The notes under the pieces: generated by a model | What the model saw: the letters and a program-made list of their open reading frames with translations, nothing else | What the model was told of the DNA's origin: nothing | Database searches by the model: none | Source: a bacterium | Lineage (GTDB): Bacteria; Chloroflexota; Dormibacteria; UBA8260; Bog-877 | Direction of reading: 5' to 3' | Assembly (NCBI GenBank): GCA_021817025.1 | Contig: JAKAWF010000004.1 | Span: 1-35,301, forward strand | DNA length: 35,301 nucleotides | Part shown: positions 8,720 to 17,142 of the stretch, one piece after another | Layout: each line of letters starts with the position of its first letter | Numbering within the stretch: position 1 is the stretch's first letter | Translations under genes and position numbers: made by a program

Positions 8720-9156
8720 CCGCCTTCGCCGACAGCTCGGCCGTGGTCAAGATCTACGCCAAGGAGCCCGAGACCGCGATGGTGCTGGGCGCGGGGGCCT
8801 TGATCATCTCCGAACTTGCCCGGGTCGAGGTGGCGTCGGCGATTAGACGCAAGAGCCGAATTGAGGGGATGTCCAGAGCAAGTGCGGACATCTTGATCGC
8901 AACCTTCGAGAATGACCTCAGCCGGCAGGAAACTGCGGCCGGCGTCGACTTCACCGTCATTCGGCTGGGGCAGGACATCCTGGACGAAGCGATCCTGATT
9001 CTCGACCGTCACCCGCTGACCGCCGGGGATGCCATCCAACTCGCGACGGCGATCCTCACTCGACGGCTGATACCCGACCTCACCGTCTTTCTCTGTTTCG
9101 ACCAGCACCTTCGCACCGCCGCGTCGGCCGAGGGGTTCGTCCTCCAGCCCGCCTAA
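8716..9156 (+). CDS. vapC: PIN-domain toxin, VapC-like, apparent CTG start
   Basis: 146 residues if translation begins at CTG 8716: LTAFADSSAVVKIYAKE. The first catalytic Asp of PIN nucleases lies in FADSSAVVKIY, before the first conventional start (GTG 8743), which would delete it. An in-frame TAG at 8710 blocks any longer version. Other PIN landmarks are ISELARVEVASAI (conserved Glu), HPLTAGDAIQLATAIL (Asp) and FLCFDQHLRTAA (last Asp). VapC toxins are Mg-dependent endoribonucleases that usually cut tRNA or rRNA. The CTG overlaps the antitoxin stop, and AGGA at 8711-8714 is very close, so translation probably depends on coupling. The alternative is that a mutation removed the normal start. 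Confidence 0.8.
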   Translation: MTAFADSSAVVKIYAKEPETAMVLGAGALIISELARVEVASAIRRKSRIEGMSRASADILIATFENDLSRQETAAGVDFTVIRLGQDILDEAILILDRHPLTAGDAIQLATAILTRRLIPDLTVFLCFDQHLRTAASAEGFVLQPA

Positions 9157-9790
9157 CGTCGCGCAAGCCGACACTGCCGCCCGGCTCCCCCTCCTGCCCC
9201 GAGCGGGGAACGGTCCGATATAGGGAGCTGACTGGGGACTAGGTCACGCAGCATCGCGACGCCATATGGCCCAGGCGGGAGATCAGAAGGACCAGTTTGG
9301 CCCCGTGAGCCGCCGGTAAGAGGTACTCTCGGCGGGTCACGGACGGCCGTTTCCCGGGCCGGGCGGATGGTGTAGGCCCCGGACGGATTTGACCGCCGAG
9401 GGTCGCGAGTCATCCGTGGCCCCCGTCAATCTGGTGGACCTACTCGGCCATCTCAAGACGCCGATTCTCAGGGTCCCGGAGCCATCGACCGGCCGGGCCG
9501 CCTTCTGCGATGCAGATGGACACTCTGGCTGCCAGCGCGCTGGCCATCGACAACTCCAGCCTGCCCTGCATCGCCAAGGCCAAGGCCGCAGTCGAGCGGC
9601 TTGTCTTCGAACCGGGCTATCTCCAGCGAGGCCAACCGCAGCGCCCGGAGGCAAGCGGCCGGTCGGATCCCTTGCGCTGGTCTGGGAATACTAAACCGAC
9701 CGCTGGTTTCCGGACCACGTGAGTAGGTGATGGAGCACTGTTGATCGCGGTCGAGAGGGGCCGCAGTCCAGGAATTAATGGTCCCATTAG
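9157..9790. other. Intergenic region with repeat copy 2
   Basis: Apart from the structured repeat at 9269-9335, I find no supported gene in these 630 bases. Open frames on both strands are low-complexity Pro/Arg/Gly translations. Bases 9787-9790 (TTAG) are the left target duplication of the IS that follows. Confidence 0.5.
9269..9335 (+). repeat. Structured repeat, copy 2
   Basis: This is the second copy of the 67-base element at 669, aligned without gaps and differing at about five positions. The hairpin is CCGCCG (9310-9315) with CGGCGG (9330-9335), and inside it AGAG (9319-9322) with CTCT (9326-9329) around a three-base loop. It sits after a PIN toxin gene, whereas copy 1 sits between divergent genes. 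Confidence 0.6.
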
Positions 9791-9840
9791 CCTGGATATT
9801 TCATCAAGGGGCGACTGAGTAGCTGGGGGCAGTTGCGGAA

Positions 9841-9901
9841 ATGCCCTCCTGGTCTGGGAAAATGTGGATGTCTAGACCACTATTCCCACCAAGGAGGGCA
9901 T
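9841..9901 (+). promoter_or_regulatory. Hairpin burying the transposase ribosome binding site
   Basis: ATGCCCTCCT (9841-9850) is the exact reverse complement of AGGAGGGCAT (9892-9901), which contains the GGAGG used by the transposase start at 9906. Pairing extends inward: GG (9851-9852) with CC (9889-9890), and TGGGAA (9855-9860) with TTCCCA (9883-9888). In a transcript entering from outside the IS, this stem would hide the ribosome binding site. That is a known strategy by which insertion sequences avoid being switched on by neighbouring promoters. Confidence 0.65.
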
Positions 9902-9905
9902 CACC

Positions 9906-11237
9906 TTGAAGGTGAAGTTTAACCACCGGCCGCGGGTTGTGGTGCGGGCAGATGGAGAAGGGCTGGTGGGCCACGCCGGGAGCCGGCTTTTGGCCGAGCT
10001 GGCGGAGCGGGTGGGGCTGGAGGCGGAGCTCTCCAAGGCGCTGGCACCGCTGGCCAAACGGCGCCGCCGCCACAACCCGGCCCGGGTGCTGGTGGACCTG
10101 GCGATCACCCTGGCGGACGGTGGGGAGTGCATCTCGGACCTGGCGGTGCTGCGGCAGCAGCCGGAGCTGTTCGGGAAGGTGGCCTCCACCCCCACCGCCT
10201 GGCGGGTGCTGGACTCCATTGATGAGCGGATGCTGGGGCGGCTCACAGCCGCAGTGGCCCGGACCAGGGCCAGGGTCTGGAGCTGTGGGCTGCGCCCCTC
10301 TCGAGTGACCCTGGACTTCGACGCCACCCTGGTGGAGGTGGAGTCGGAGAACAAGGAGCAGGCAGCTGCCAACTACAAGCACGGCTTCGGCTACCACCCG
10401 CTGCTGGCCTACCTGGACCAGACCGGGGAGGCGCTGGGCGGGATGCTCCGGCCCGGCAACGCCGGCTCCAACACCGCCAAGGACCACCAGTGGTTGCTGG
10501 ATCAGGCGCTGGCTCAGCTGCCCACTGGGAAAGAGGGGCTGGCAGTGCTGGTGAGGTCGGACTCGGCCGGCGCCAGCCATGAGTTCCTGGACCAGATCGT
10601 GAGCCGGGGGCTGGAGTTCTCGGTGGGCTTCGACCTCACCGCGCCGGTGCGGGAGGCGGTCCTGGGGCTCTCCCCGGAGAGCTGGGAGGCGGCGATCACC
10701 AAGGAGATGGAGGAGTTGGAGGGGGCCGAGGTGGCGGAGATCACCTCCCTGCTCGATCTCTCCAGATGGCCCAAGGGATCCCGGGTGGTGGTGCGGCGGG
10801 AGGAGCCGCATCCGGGAGCCAGCTACAACCTCTTTGATCCCAACGGGCTGCGCCACCAGGCGCTGATCACCAACAGCCAGGATCCCGACATCGCCTACCT
10901 GGAGGCGCGGCAACGGCTCCACGCCCGGGTGGAGGACCGGATCAAGGACGCCAAGGACTGTGGGCTGGCGAACTTCCCCTGCCACAGCTTCCAGGCCAAC
11001 CAGGCCTGGCTCTTGCTGGTGCAACTGGCCCAGAACCTGCTCTGCTGGGCTCAGCATCTGTGCCTGGGCCCCGACTTCCGGCTGGCCCGGCCCAAGCGGT
11101 TGCGCTACCAACTGCTGCACCTGGCGGGGCGGCTGGTGCACACCGGCAGGCGGCGCATCCTGCGCCTCGATGCCGGCTGGCCCTGGGCCCGGGAGCTGGA
11201 GATGGCCTTCCAGAGGCTGCGCGCGCTACCCCTCTGA
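9906..11237 (+). CDS. IS1380-family DDE transposase
   Basis: 443 residues from TTG 9906, chosen because GGAGG (9893-9897) lies eight bases upstream. The N-terminal half is a DNA-binding and helical region (LAPLAKRRRRHNPARVLVDL). The DDE core shows TLDFDATLVEVE (first Asp), VLVRSDSAGASHEF (second Asp) and EDRIKDAKDCGLAN (Glu), the arrangement of IS1380 transposases. The C-terminal FQANQAWLLLVQLAQNL is also typical. The length is normal and the frame unbroken. It catalyses cut-and-paste movement of the surrounding IS. Confidence 0.95.
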   Translation: MKVKFNHRPRVVVRADGEGLVGHAGSRLLAELAERVGLEAELSKALAPLAKRRRRHNPARVLVDLAITLADGGECISDLAVLRQQPELFGKVASTPTAWRVLDSIDERMLGRLTAAVARTRARVWSCGLRPSRVTLDFDATLVEVESENKEQAAANYKHGFGYHPLLAYLDQTGEALGGMLRPGNAGSNTAKDHQWLLDQALAQLPTGKEGLAVLVRSDSAGASHEFLDQIVSRGLEFSVGFDLTAPVREAVLGLSPESWEAAITKEMEELEGAEVAEITSLLDLSRWPKGSRVVVRREEPHPGASYNLFDPNGLRHQALITNSQDPDIAYLEARQRLHARVEDRIKDAKDCGLANFPCHSFQANQAWLLLVQLAQNLLCWAQHLCLGPDFRLARPKRLRYQLLHLAGRLVHTGRRRILRLDAGWPWARELEMAFQRLRALPL

Positions 11238-11449
11238 ACCCCGCTGCGCCGATGCCGTGCGGCCACCCGAGCATCCGAGCACGCCCCTGCCAGGCTTGCG
11301 ATCCCTCCCCTGCCGCCGACACCCTCCGTCCGGACCGGCCCAGCCTCCAGCTGGGCCCATTGAAGACCGGGCCCGCAACCAGTGACCCATCTATCCGGCC
11401 CCTCTACCCAGCCCGCGTGCCCGTCCCGACCCTTAACGAAAAATTCAGG

Positions 11450-12013
11450 TTAGTACTGGAACGGCAAACCCGTTCGCTGGTCGAGCTTGCGAGGACGCCA
11501 CGACAACCTCGGCGAACCGCTTGGAGTTGCCCAGCGCACGTGGCGACTCCTCAGTGCCGCTGAGATCTATCCCTCACTGGTGGCCGGGCAGACCCCGGAG
11601 AGTCCGAAGCCGCAGCCCTTCTCAAGAAGCACATAGACCACCGACGGCTGAGGTGGCCCGGCCGGCGCGACGGTCGCTGGCCTGGGGGCTGAGGAGCAGC
11701 GCTCGCGCTGGTCGCGCACTTGGTCCTCCTGCGTCCAGCCCCATGGGCGTCCAGGAGGCGGCGGAGCCCCGCCCCGACGTGGGCGGAGCGATGGCTAATC
11801 CTGATCGTCCCCCTACACGCTGTCCGCAATAGGTGTAGCCCGTGGCCTCACCCCCACCCGGGCGAGATCCGGCACGGAGTCTGAGGAGGCGGCCCCTAAG
11901 GAAATCCTTCAGGACACCCGCGTCCTTGGATCTCGCGGCACGACCGGTCGATCCCTCCGTGCCGGGAGGTCATCGTCGGCATCCAAGCGGGAAGCTGCGG
12001 CCCCACTCACACT
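11450..12013. other. Intergenic region, no supported gene
   Basis: Bases 11450-11453 (TTAG) are the right target duplication of the IS. The remaining 560 bases have only low-complexity open frames on both strands and no recognisable domain or RNA. Confidence 0.45.
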
Positions 12014-12418
12014 TCACAACGGCGGCACTCTCAGTAGTCCGACCTGGAGGAAGTCGTCATCGAAACTGAAGATACTCCCGATCCCGCGGGCGAGCATGAT
12101 CGCAACGCTCACCGCGTCCGTTAGTGTCAGAGCCAGGTAGGGATGGGCATCGAGTATCCGCACAGCCCCGTCGTATTCGTCCCTTCCCGCGTGGATGACC
12201 TCCATCTCCCCTGTCCCCAAGATCTCCAGAAAGGTCCGGGCGGCACTTCTTCCCGCTAGCTGGAGGATTCGACGGTGGCTCTCGTAAATCGTCGGTGCCG
12301 CGACAGCGACTGGAAGTCTCTGAGCTACCAACTGTCTTACACATGAGGCAGCATCTGCGTGGTGATCGTCGTTCCCAATCATCAGAGCGATGAATGCCCC
12401 GGAATCAAACAAGACCAT
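12014..12418 (-). CDS. PIN-domain nuclease, VapC-like
   Basis: 134 residues from ATG 12418 (MVLFDSGAFIALMIGND); an in-frame GTG at 12472 would add 18 residues of no family character. PIN landmarks are the first Asp in LFDSGAFIAL, Glu in APTIYESHRRIL, Asp in LTLTDAVSVAIMLARG and the last acidic cluster in IFSFDDDFLQVG. All four acidic sites are present, so it should be an active Mg-dependent RNase. It is the last gene of a minus-strand operon behind the 95-residue orphan and the SDH protease, which suggests a TA-like module in which one of those genes supplies control. GC is lower than in most of the window. Confidence 0.8.
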   Translation of the reverse strand: MVLFDSGAFIALMIGNDDHHADAASCVRQLVAQRLPVAVAAPTIYESHRRILQLAGRSAARTFLEILGTGEMEVIHAGRDEYDGAVRILDAHPYLALTLTDAVSVAIMLARGIGSIFSFDDDFLQVGLLRVPPL

Positions 12419-12477
12419 TCGCTGGTGAAGCGTGCTCCCGATGGGCGCAGATCCGACGTTAGAGCCCGCCACCGTGC

Positions 12478-12765
12478 TTATGCAGGGGGCGCGGTGTCGT
12501 GCTTCGGGTACGCGCCCTCGGCAAGTTGTGCGAGCGCGGCATGCTCGCTGAGAATTGTCCCACTTGGTACGGACTCTTCATCAAGAAAGTACAGATCGCC
12601 CGCGACGACTAACATTGTCACCACGCTGGGTGGAGCTAAACTCGGCTCTACTTTATGCACCGGCTCATAGAACTGACTCCGCTCGATATCCGCAGTCGAA
12701 TACGTAAACTGCGTCTCGAGCATACCCAGGCCAAGCGAGTCAGGCAATACTCTGAACATCATCAC
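12478..12765 (-). CDS. Orphan 95-residue protein between protease and PIN genes
   Basis: 95 residues. The frame begins with GTG overlapping the protease TAG by one base, followed by two ATG codons (12762 and 12759). A GAGGGAG inside the end of the protease gene is best spaced for the ATGs. The sequence (MLETQFTYSTADIERSQFYE, then MLVVAGDLYFLDEESVPSGT) matches no family I know. It ends just upstream of the PIN gene. The position fits an antitoxin or adaptor, but there is no visible helix-turn-helix or ribbon-helix-helix. Confidence 0.6.
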   Translation of the reverse strand: MMMFRVLPDSLGLGMLETQFTYSTADIERSQFYEPVHKVEPSLAPPSVVTMLVVAGDLYFLDEESVPSGTILSEHAALAQLAEGAYPKHDTAPPA

Positions 12766-13850
12766 TACGCTCCCTCACTGTTGACAACCCAGCCAATGGC
12801 AGTCGGACTCCAATCGAACGTTCGGGTCGCCCATGGAGCCAGCGGAATCTGCTGGCCGGGCGGGACTTGCACTTGTACGCCCGGCGGAAACTGCGGGCGC
12901 TGCGCCATCCTCAGACGCGTCACATGTACGAACGACAGCGCGTCCGATTCGAGAAAGCCTCCGATAGCCGTGATGTCCTTTCGCAACTCGTCGCCGAATT
13001 CATCCGGCAAGTTGAAGCGATCACGCAGGTAGAGATCCTCGGAAAATGCGGCGAAGAGGGCATCCATGGCCGTTGCCTCATCGGCATTGGGAGCTCTCAC
13101 CCACGAATCCCCAAGGAGAGACTGCGCTTCCTTACGCGAGATCGTGTGCAGGTGCGAATAGAAGCCAGTAGTGAAACTCGCCGCAATTTCTTTGAACCTG
13201 TCGTCGTTCCGCTCAAGATGCAGGGCGAGCAACTCGGACGCGAGGCGTTCTGTCAGCCGAGATTGGCGGTATACGTTCCCCAGTGCAAGTGGATGAATAG
13301 TTGGCGCAGTTGACATCAGCTGCTTGAACACTTCGAGGGTCGCCGACTCGGAACTGATCCCAGCCACCTCGTGAGCAAATCCAAAGTAGCTCGTCACATC
13401 CTCGACGCTGATCCCCAGTTGGTTAGAGGGGTTTGCGGTGTCGTGAGGATTGAACTGATTGCCAGTCGTTGGGTCTATGGGACTCAGTTCCGCGCTGTCG
13501 CTCATGACTACCTCATCAGCGCCGAGGCAGATCATAGTTCCGGCGCTGTGCGCTCGAAACGGGACGAGGACGGACAACTTGTCACACTGTGCGCGCAGAT
13601 CGTTAATCATTGGCCACACGGTCTCTGTCGCACCGCCCCGGGTGTACAACACAAGGTCTAGGGCTGGGACATGGCCGATCCCACGCAAGAGGTCGAGCAG
13701 CCACATCTGGATGTCGGGGCTCAGAGCTACACTGAATCCAGGGAGCCCTGGCGGGAATGTCTCGCGGTCAGCCAGCACGAGGCAAACGACGCGTGAGCCG
13801 CGGATGTCCTGCAACCGCTGGATAAGGTCTCTGCGCTTGACGGTACTCAT
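12765..13850 (-). CDS. SDH-family (ClpP/crotonase-fold) serine protease
   Basis: 361 residues from ATG 13850 (MSTVKRRDLIQRLQ), preferred over ATG 13871 because CAGG sits upstream; the longer start has only an A-rich spacer. LDLVLYTRGGATETVW is the strand-helix after the first core, and LVPFRAHSAGTMICLGADEV carries the nucleophile, Ser102. MSDSAELSPIDPTTG follows, as in serine dehydrogenase proteinase (SDH_sah, clan SK, related to SppA and ClpP). These are usually cytoplasmic or membrane-associated peptidases of unclear role. No signal peptide or transmembrane segment is visible. The C-terminal tail ends with a Pro/Gln/Val-rich segment (PPGVQVQVPPGQQ). It heads an overlapping three-gene operon with an orphan and a PIN nuclease. 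Confidence 0.85.
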   Translation of the reverse strand: MSTVKRRDLIQRLQDIRGSRVVCLVLADRETFPPGLPGFSVALSPDIQMWLLDLLRGIGHVPALDLVLYTRGGATETVWPMINDLRAQCDKLSVLVPFRAHSAGTMICLGADEVVMSDSAELSPIDPTTGNQFNPHDTANPSNQLGISVEDVTSYFGFAHEVAGISSESATLEVFKQLMSTAPTIHPLALGNVYRQSRLTERLASELLALHLERNDDRFKEIAASFTTGFYSHLHTISRKEAQSLLGDSWVRAPNADEATAMDALFAAFSEDLYLRDRFNLPDEFGDELRKDITAIGGFLESDALSFVHVTRLRMAQRPQFPPGVQVQVPPGQQIPLAPWATRTFDWSPTAIGWVVNSEGA

Positions 13851-13871
13851 GTGGACCTGCCATCCGAGCAT

Positions 13872-14396
13872 TCGTTTGGTAGATGTAGCCGCCTCACAGT
13901 ATCATCTCCTCGGCGAACTTGTATTCTGGAGCCACTTTCTCTCGTCCCCATGGTTCGGTGACTCGCGGCGGAGATGAGGAGGTTCGCCCTAGATGTAGTG
14001 GTCTTAGCCGTTGCATTGGACAAGATATTCAGGTACGGATCCCCGTGCTCCGACCCTCAGTCGAGCACCCTAGCCTTTAGGATAGCATCACGCTCACCGC
14101 CGGCACCCGTGAGTCTGAGAGAGGACTACGTTACCCGGGCAGCACGCTCCACGAGCTCGACGGATGGTCCCGAGACCTCTTTGGCGTGCTCCAGCGCGCC
14201 CAGCTTCATCGCACGAACGAGACCGAGTGGGATGACGACGCAAACCCGGTCGCGTCCGGGCGACAGTGGGTCTCATAGTGGCGCAGTACGCAGGCTGGCC
14301 GCCTCGGTGGACGCACCCGACCGAGCCGTCGCGGTACTCCTCGGCGTCTCGCCCGATCCGTTAGGTCCCAGGACGCGGGTGCGTCCCGAAGGACTT
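13872..14396. other. Region between protease operon and IS3 element, no supported gene
   Basis: This stretch contains the presumed promoter region of the minus-strand protease operon and about 400 further bases. No frame has both a ribosome binding site and recognisable sequence. Bases 14394-14396 (CTT) are the left target duplication of the IS3 element. Confidence 0.45.
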
Positions 14397-14446
14397 TGAA
14401 CCGCCCCGGGAAAGCTGGAGACTCCATTCGTTGAGAGGATGGAGGT

Positions 14447-14770
14447 ATGACAAGCACGACCAGGTACCCGCAGGAGCTGCGGGAGCGGGCAGTGAGGCTG
14501 GTGCTGGAGCACGGAGGGGAGTACCCATCGGAGTGGGCAGCGATTGGGTCGATCTCGGCGAAGTTGGGGATGACCAGGGAGACGCTGCGGAGGTGGGTGC
14601 GTCGGGCCCAGGTGGACGGGGGCTTGCGATCTGGGGTGACGACGACGGAGCGGGAGCGGATCCGGGAGCTGGAGCGGGAGAACCGGGAGCTGCGGCGGGC
14701 CAATGAGATTCTCAGAGCGGCATCCCTTTTTTTCGCTCGGGAGCTCGACCCGAGACCGCCCAAGTGGTGA
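14447..14770 (+). CDS. IS3-family OrfA (helix-turn-helix protein)
   Basis: 107 residues from ATG 14447. RYPQELRERAVRLVLEHGGE and ISAKLGMTRETLRRWVRRAQ form the helix-turn-helix that binds the IS ends. ERIRELERENRELRRANEIL is the leucine-zipper region, and it ends ASLFFARELDPRPPKW, the usual IS3 OrfA tail. It overlaps orfB by seven bases in the -1 frame. A run of seven T (14727-14733) upstream of the overlap is a possible slippage site for making the OrfAB fusion, but I cannot show that it is used. Confidence 0.93.
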   Translation: MTSTTRYPQELRERAVRLVLEHGGEYPSEWAAIGSISAKLGMTRETLRRWVRRAQVDGGLRSGVTTTERERIRELERENRELRRANEILRAASLFFARELDPRPPKW

Positions 14771-15357
14771 AGTTCATCACCGACAACCGGGAACGGTGGG
14801 GAGTGACCCCGATCTGCCGCGTGCTGCAGTTCGCGCCGGCCACCTACTACGCTGCCAGCAGCCGGCCGCCTTCGGCCCGGGAGATCCGGGACCAGGAGCT
14901 GAAGCCGCAGATCCAGCGGGTCTGGGAGCAGAACTTCCGGGTTTACGGGGCGGACAAGGTGTGGGCCCAGCTGCGACGCGAGGGCTTCCCAGTGGCCCGC
15001 TGCACGGTGGAGCGGCTGATGCGGGATCTGGGCTTGCGGGGAGCGGTCCGGGGCAAAACGCCCCGGACCACGCTGGCCGCGGCCGGGGTTGACCGGCCGG
15101 CGGACCTGGTGAAGCGGCACTTTGTGGCGGTTGCCCCCAACCGGCTCTGGGTGGCCGACCTGACCTATGTGAAGACCCACGCCGGCTGGGTCTACGTCGC
15201 CTTCATCATTGACGTCTTCTCACGGTTCGTGGTGGGCTGGCAGGCATCCCGATCTCTGCGCACCGAGCTTGCCTTGGACGCTCTGGAGATGGCCATCTGG
15301 GGCCGCAGGGGCCAGCAACTGCAGGGCCTGGTCCACCACTCCGACAGGGGTGTCCAG

Positions 15358-16805
15358 GGCGGATTCAATCGGCCGTCGCAACGCCTTGATGAGAGGAGTT
15401 GTAATGGGAGAGCGCAAACGGCGCCGCGCAGATCAGGCGTGTCGCCCGCCGATGTGGTCGCCTGGTCGGCCCTCGGCGGCTCGGCGGGAGGATCGGCAGC
15501 GGTTCTGGGCGGCGATCGCGCGCGGCCTCGCAAGCGAGGACGCCGCTGTGGAGGCTGGCGTGTCGCCGGCAGTCGGGGTGCGTTGGTTCCGCGAGAGTGG
15601 CGGCATGCCATCACTGCCTCCGACCCCGCTATCTGGACGTTACCTGTCGTTCGTCGAGCGTGAGGAGATCGCGATGCTTCGTGCCCGCGGCTGCCACGTG
15701 CGCGAGATCGCCTGGCGGATGGGCCGTTCGCCGTCGACGATCTCCCGGGAGCTGCGACGGAACGCCGCGACTCGTGGTGGCTACCTGGACTACCGAGCCA
15801 CCACGGCCCAGTGGCATGCCGATAGACGTGCTCGGCGCCCGAAGATCGCCAAGCTCGCCGTCAACGACGCGCTGCGGCGATACGTGCAGGACCGGCTCGC
15901 GGGCGCCGTCACGGAACCAGACGGAAGCTGCGTGCCGGGTCCGGACGTGCGGTGGTACGGTCGACGTCACGGGCGCCGCCAGGACCGGCGCTGGGCGGCG
16001 TCGTGGAGCCCCGAGCAGATCGCCAAGAGGCTGCCGGTCGATTTCCCCAATGATGAGTCGATGCGAATCTCGCACGAGGCGATCTATCAGGCGCTCTACG
16101 TCCAGGGTCGCGGTGCACTCAGACGCGAGCTCACCGCGTGTCTGCGCACTGGTCGGGCGCTTCGCGTCCCAAGGGCTCGCACTCGAGGCCGCGGGAAGAA
16201 GTTCGTCAGCGACGAGATCATGATCAGTGCGCGACCTGCAGAGGCCGAAGACCGGGCCGTTCCTGGGCACTGGGAGGGCGACCTGATCATCGGCCTCGAC
16301 AGCTCCGCAATCGGCACCCTGGTCGAACGCAGCACCCGGTTCACCATGCTCTTGCACCTGCCCCGTATGGAGGGCCACGGCGGACCCAGGGCGAAGAACG
16401 GGCCCCCGCTCGCCGGGCACGGCGCCGAGGCCGTGCGGGATGCAATTGCCTCCTCCATCACGACCCTGCCCGAACAACTTCGACGATCGCTGACCTGGGA
16501 CCAAGGCGCCGAGATGGCTCAGCACGCCCAGCTGCGCATCACAACCGGTCTGCTGATCTACTTCTGCGATCCCCACAGTCCCTGGCAGCGCGGCACGAAC
16601 GAGAATACCAACGGTCTGTTGCGCCAGTACTTCCCGAAGGGCACGGACCTGAGCAGACACAGCACCGATGCCCTCGCAGCAGTCGCTGCCACGCTCAACA
16701 GCCGCCCCCGCAAGACGCTTGGATGGAAGACTCCAGCCGAAGCCTTGGACGAGTACCTTGGCTCACATCAATAAGCGGACGTTGCGACCATCCCTTGAAC
16801 CTGCC
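15358..16805 (+). mobile_element. IS30-family element nested in the IS3 element
   Basis: The ends are imperfect inverted repeats of about 26 bases: left GGCGGATTCAATC, right (minus strand) GGCAGGTTCAAGG, sharing an inner GTCGCAACG block. CAG at 15355-15357 is duplicated at 16806-16808, a 3-base target duplication. Length is 1448 bases with one transposase gene. It sits in codons for the conserved DRGVQY motif of the IS3 transposase. Confidence 0.9.
15404..16774 (+). CDS. IS30-family DDE transposase
   Basis: 456 residues from ATG 15404, with GAGAGGAG at 15391-15398. An N-terminal extension with a basic region (MGERKRRRADQ) and helix-turn-helix (GLASEDAAVEAGVSPAVGVR) precedes the IS30 helix-turn-helix LSFVEREEIAMLRARGCHVR, then IAWRMGRSPSTISRELRRN. 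The catalytic core shows HWEGDLIIGLD (first Asp), SLTWDQGAEMAQH (second Asp) and RGTNENTNGLLRQYFPKGTD (Glu with the family motif). Length and motifs are complete, so it is probably active. Confidence 0.95.
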   Translation: MGERKRRRADQACRPPMWSPGRPSAARREDRQRFWAAIARGLASEDAAVEAGVSPAVGVRWFRESGGMPSLPPTPLSGRYLSFVEREEIAMLRARGCHVREIAWRMGRSPSTISRELRRNAATRGGYLDYRATTAQWHADRRARRPKIAKLAVNDALRRYVQDRLAGAVTEPDGSCVPGPDVRWYGRRHGRRQDRRWAASWSPEQIAKRLPVDFPNDESMRISHEAIYQALYVQGRGALRRELTACLRTGRALRVPRARTRGRGKKFVSDEIMISARPAEAEDRAVPGHWEGDLIIGLDSSAIGTLVERSTRFTMLLHLPRMEGHGGPRAKNGPPLAGHGAEAVRDAIASSITTLPEQLRRSLTWDQGAEMAQHAQLRITTGLLIYFCDPHSPWQRGTNENTNGLLRQYFPKGTDLSRHSTDALAAVAATLNSRPRKTLGWKTPAEALDEYLGSHQ

Positions 16806-17142
16806 CAGTACGTTGCCGTTCGCTACACCGAGCGACTGGCCGAGGCGGGTGCGGTGGCCTCGGTTGGTTCCAAGGGTGACAGTTACGACAATGCTCTGGC
16901 CGAATCCTTCAACGGTCTCTACAAGACCGAGCTAATCCGCAAGGCCGGCCCCTGGAGCGGGCTCGAGGATGTCGAACACGCCACCCTCGACTACGTCGAC
17001 TGGTTCAACCAACGCCGGCTCCACGGGGAGCTGGGCATGGTTCCACCCGCAGAGTTCGAAGCTGCCCATTACCATGAGGAGGCTCCAGCTCAGCTGGTTG
17101 TTTCACACTAACCCGAGTCTCTACTAAACCCGGGGCGGTTCA

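Larger units (their letters stand above)
9791..11449 (+). mobile_element. Complete IS1380-family insertion sequence
   Basis: A single transposase gene is flanked by imperfect 23-base terminal inverted repeats. The left end (9791-9813) begins CCTGGATATTTCATC and the right end (11427-11449, read on the minus strand) begins CCTGAATTTTTCGTT; 18 of 23 positions match. TTAG at 9787-9790 is duplicated at 11450-11453, a 4-base target duplication as known for this family. Total length is 1659 bases. Intact ends, target duplication and full-length transposase indicate a recent and probably still competent element. It inserted into gene-poor DNA, so no gene is visibly disrupted. Confidence 0.9.
14764..17111 (+). 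pseudogene. IS3-family OrfB transposase, interrupted by IS30-family insertion
   Basis: The first 198 codons (14764-15357) hold the HTH_21 region (GVTPICRVLQFAPATYY, then VYGADKVWAQLRREG) and the rve core: WVADLTYV with the first Asp and LVHHSDRGVQ with the second. The last 101 codons (16809-17111) hold YVAVRYTERLAEAG, SYDNALAESFNGLYKTELI with the catalytic Glu, and the NQRRLHGELG motif. Joining 15357 to 16809 restores an unbroken frame of 298 residues. The break is therefore only the nested IS and the gene is otherwise undecayed, so the second insertion is recent. Confidence 0.93.
14397..17142 (+). mobile_element. IS3-family element, interrupted by an IS30-family element
   Basis: Terminal inverted repeats of 28 bases begin TGAACCGCCCCGGG and end GAGACTC at the left (14397-14424), mirrored at the right (17115-17142). 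CTT flanks both ends (14394-14396 and 17143-17145), a 3-base target duplication typical of IS3. Inside are overlapping orfA and orfB. Removing the IS30-family element and one copy of its target duplication (1451 bases) leaves about 1295 bases, a normal IS3 length, and restores orfB. As it stands it cannot make full-length transposase. Confidence 0.92.

Noticed and set aside
9804..11141. 445-codon minus-strand open frame opposite the IS1380 transposase
   Set aside because: The Gln/His/Pro/Gly-rich translation is the mirror of a high-GC coding strand; the plus strand has all transposase motifs.
13974..14399. Hypothetical gene left of the IS3 element
   Set aside because: The frame has low-complexity sequence with no family resemblance and runs into the IS inverted repeat.
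14206..15180. Minus-strand frame crossing the IS3 left end
   Set aside because: It spans the insertion boundary and opposes the intact IS3 genes, so it cannot be an ancestral gene.
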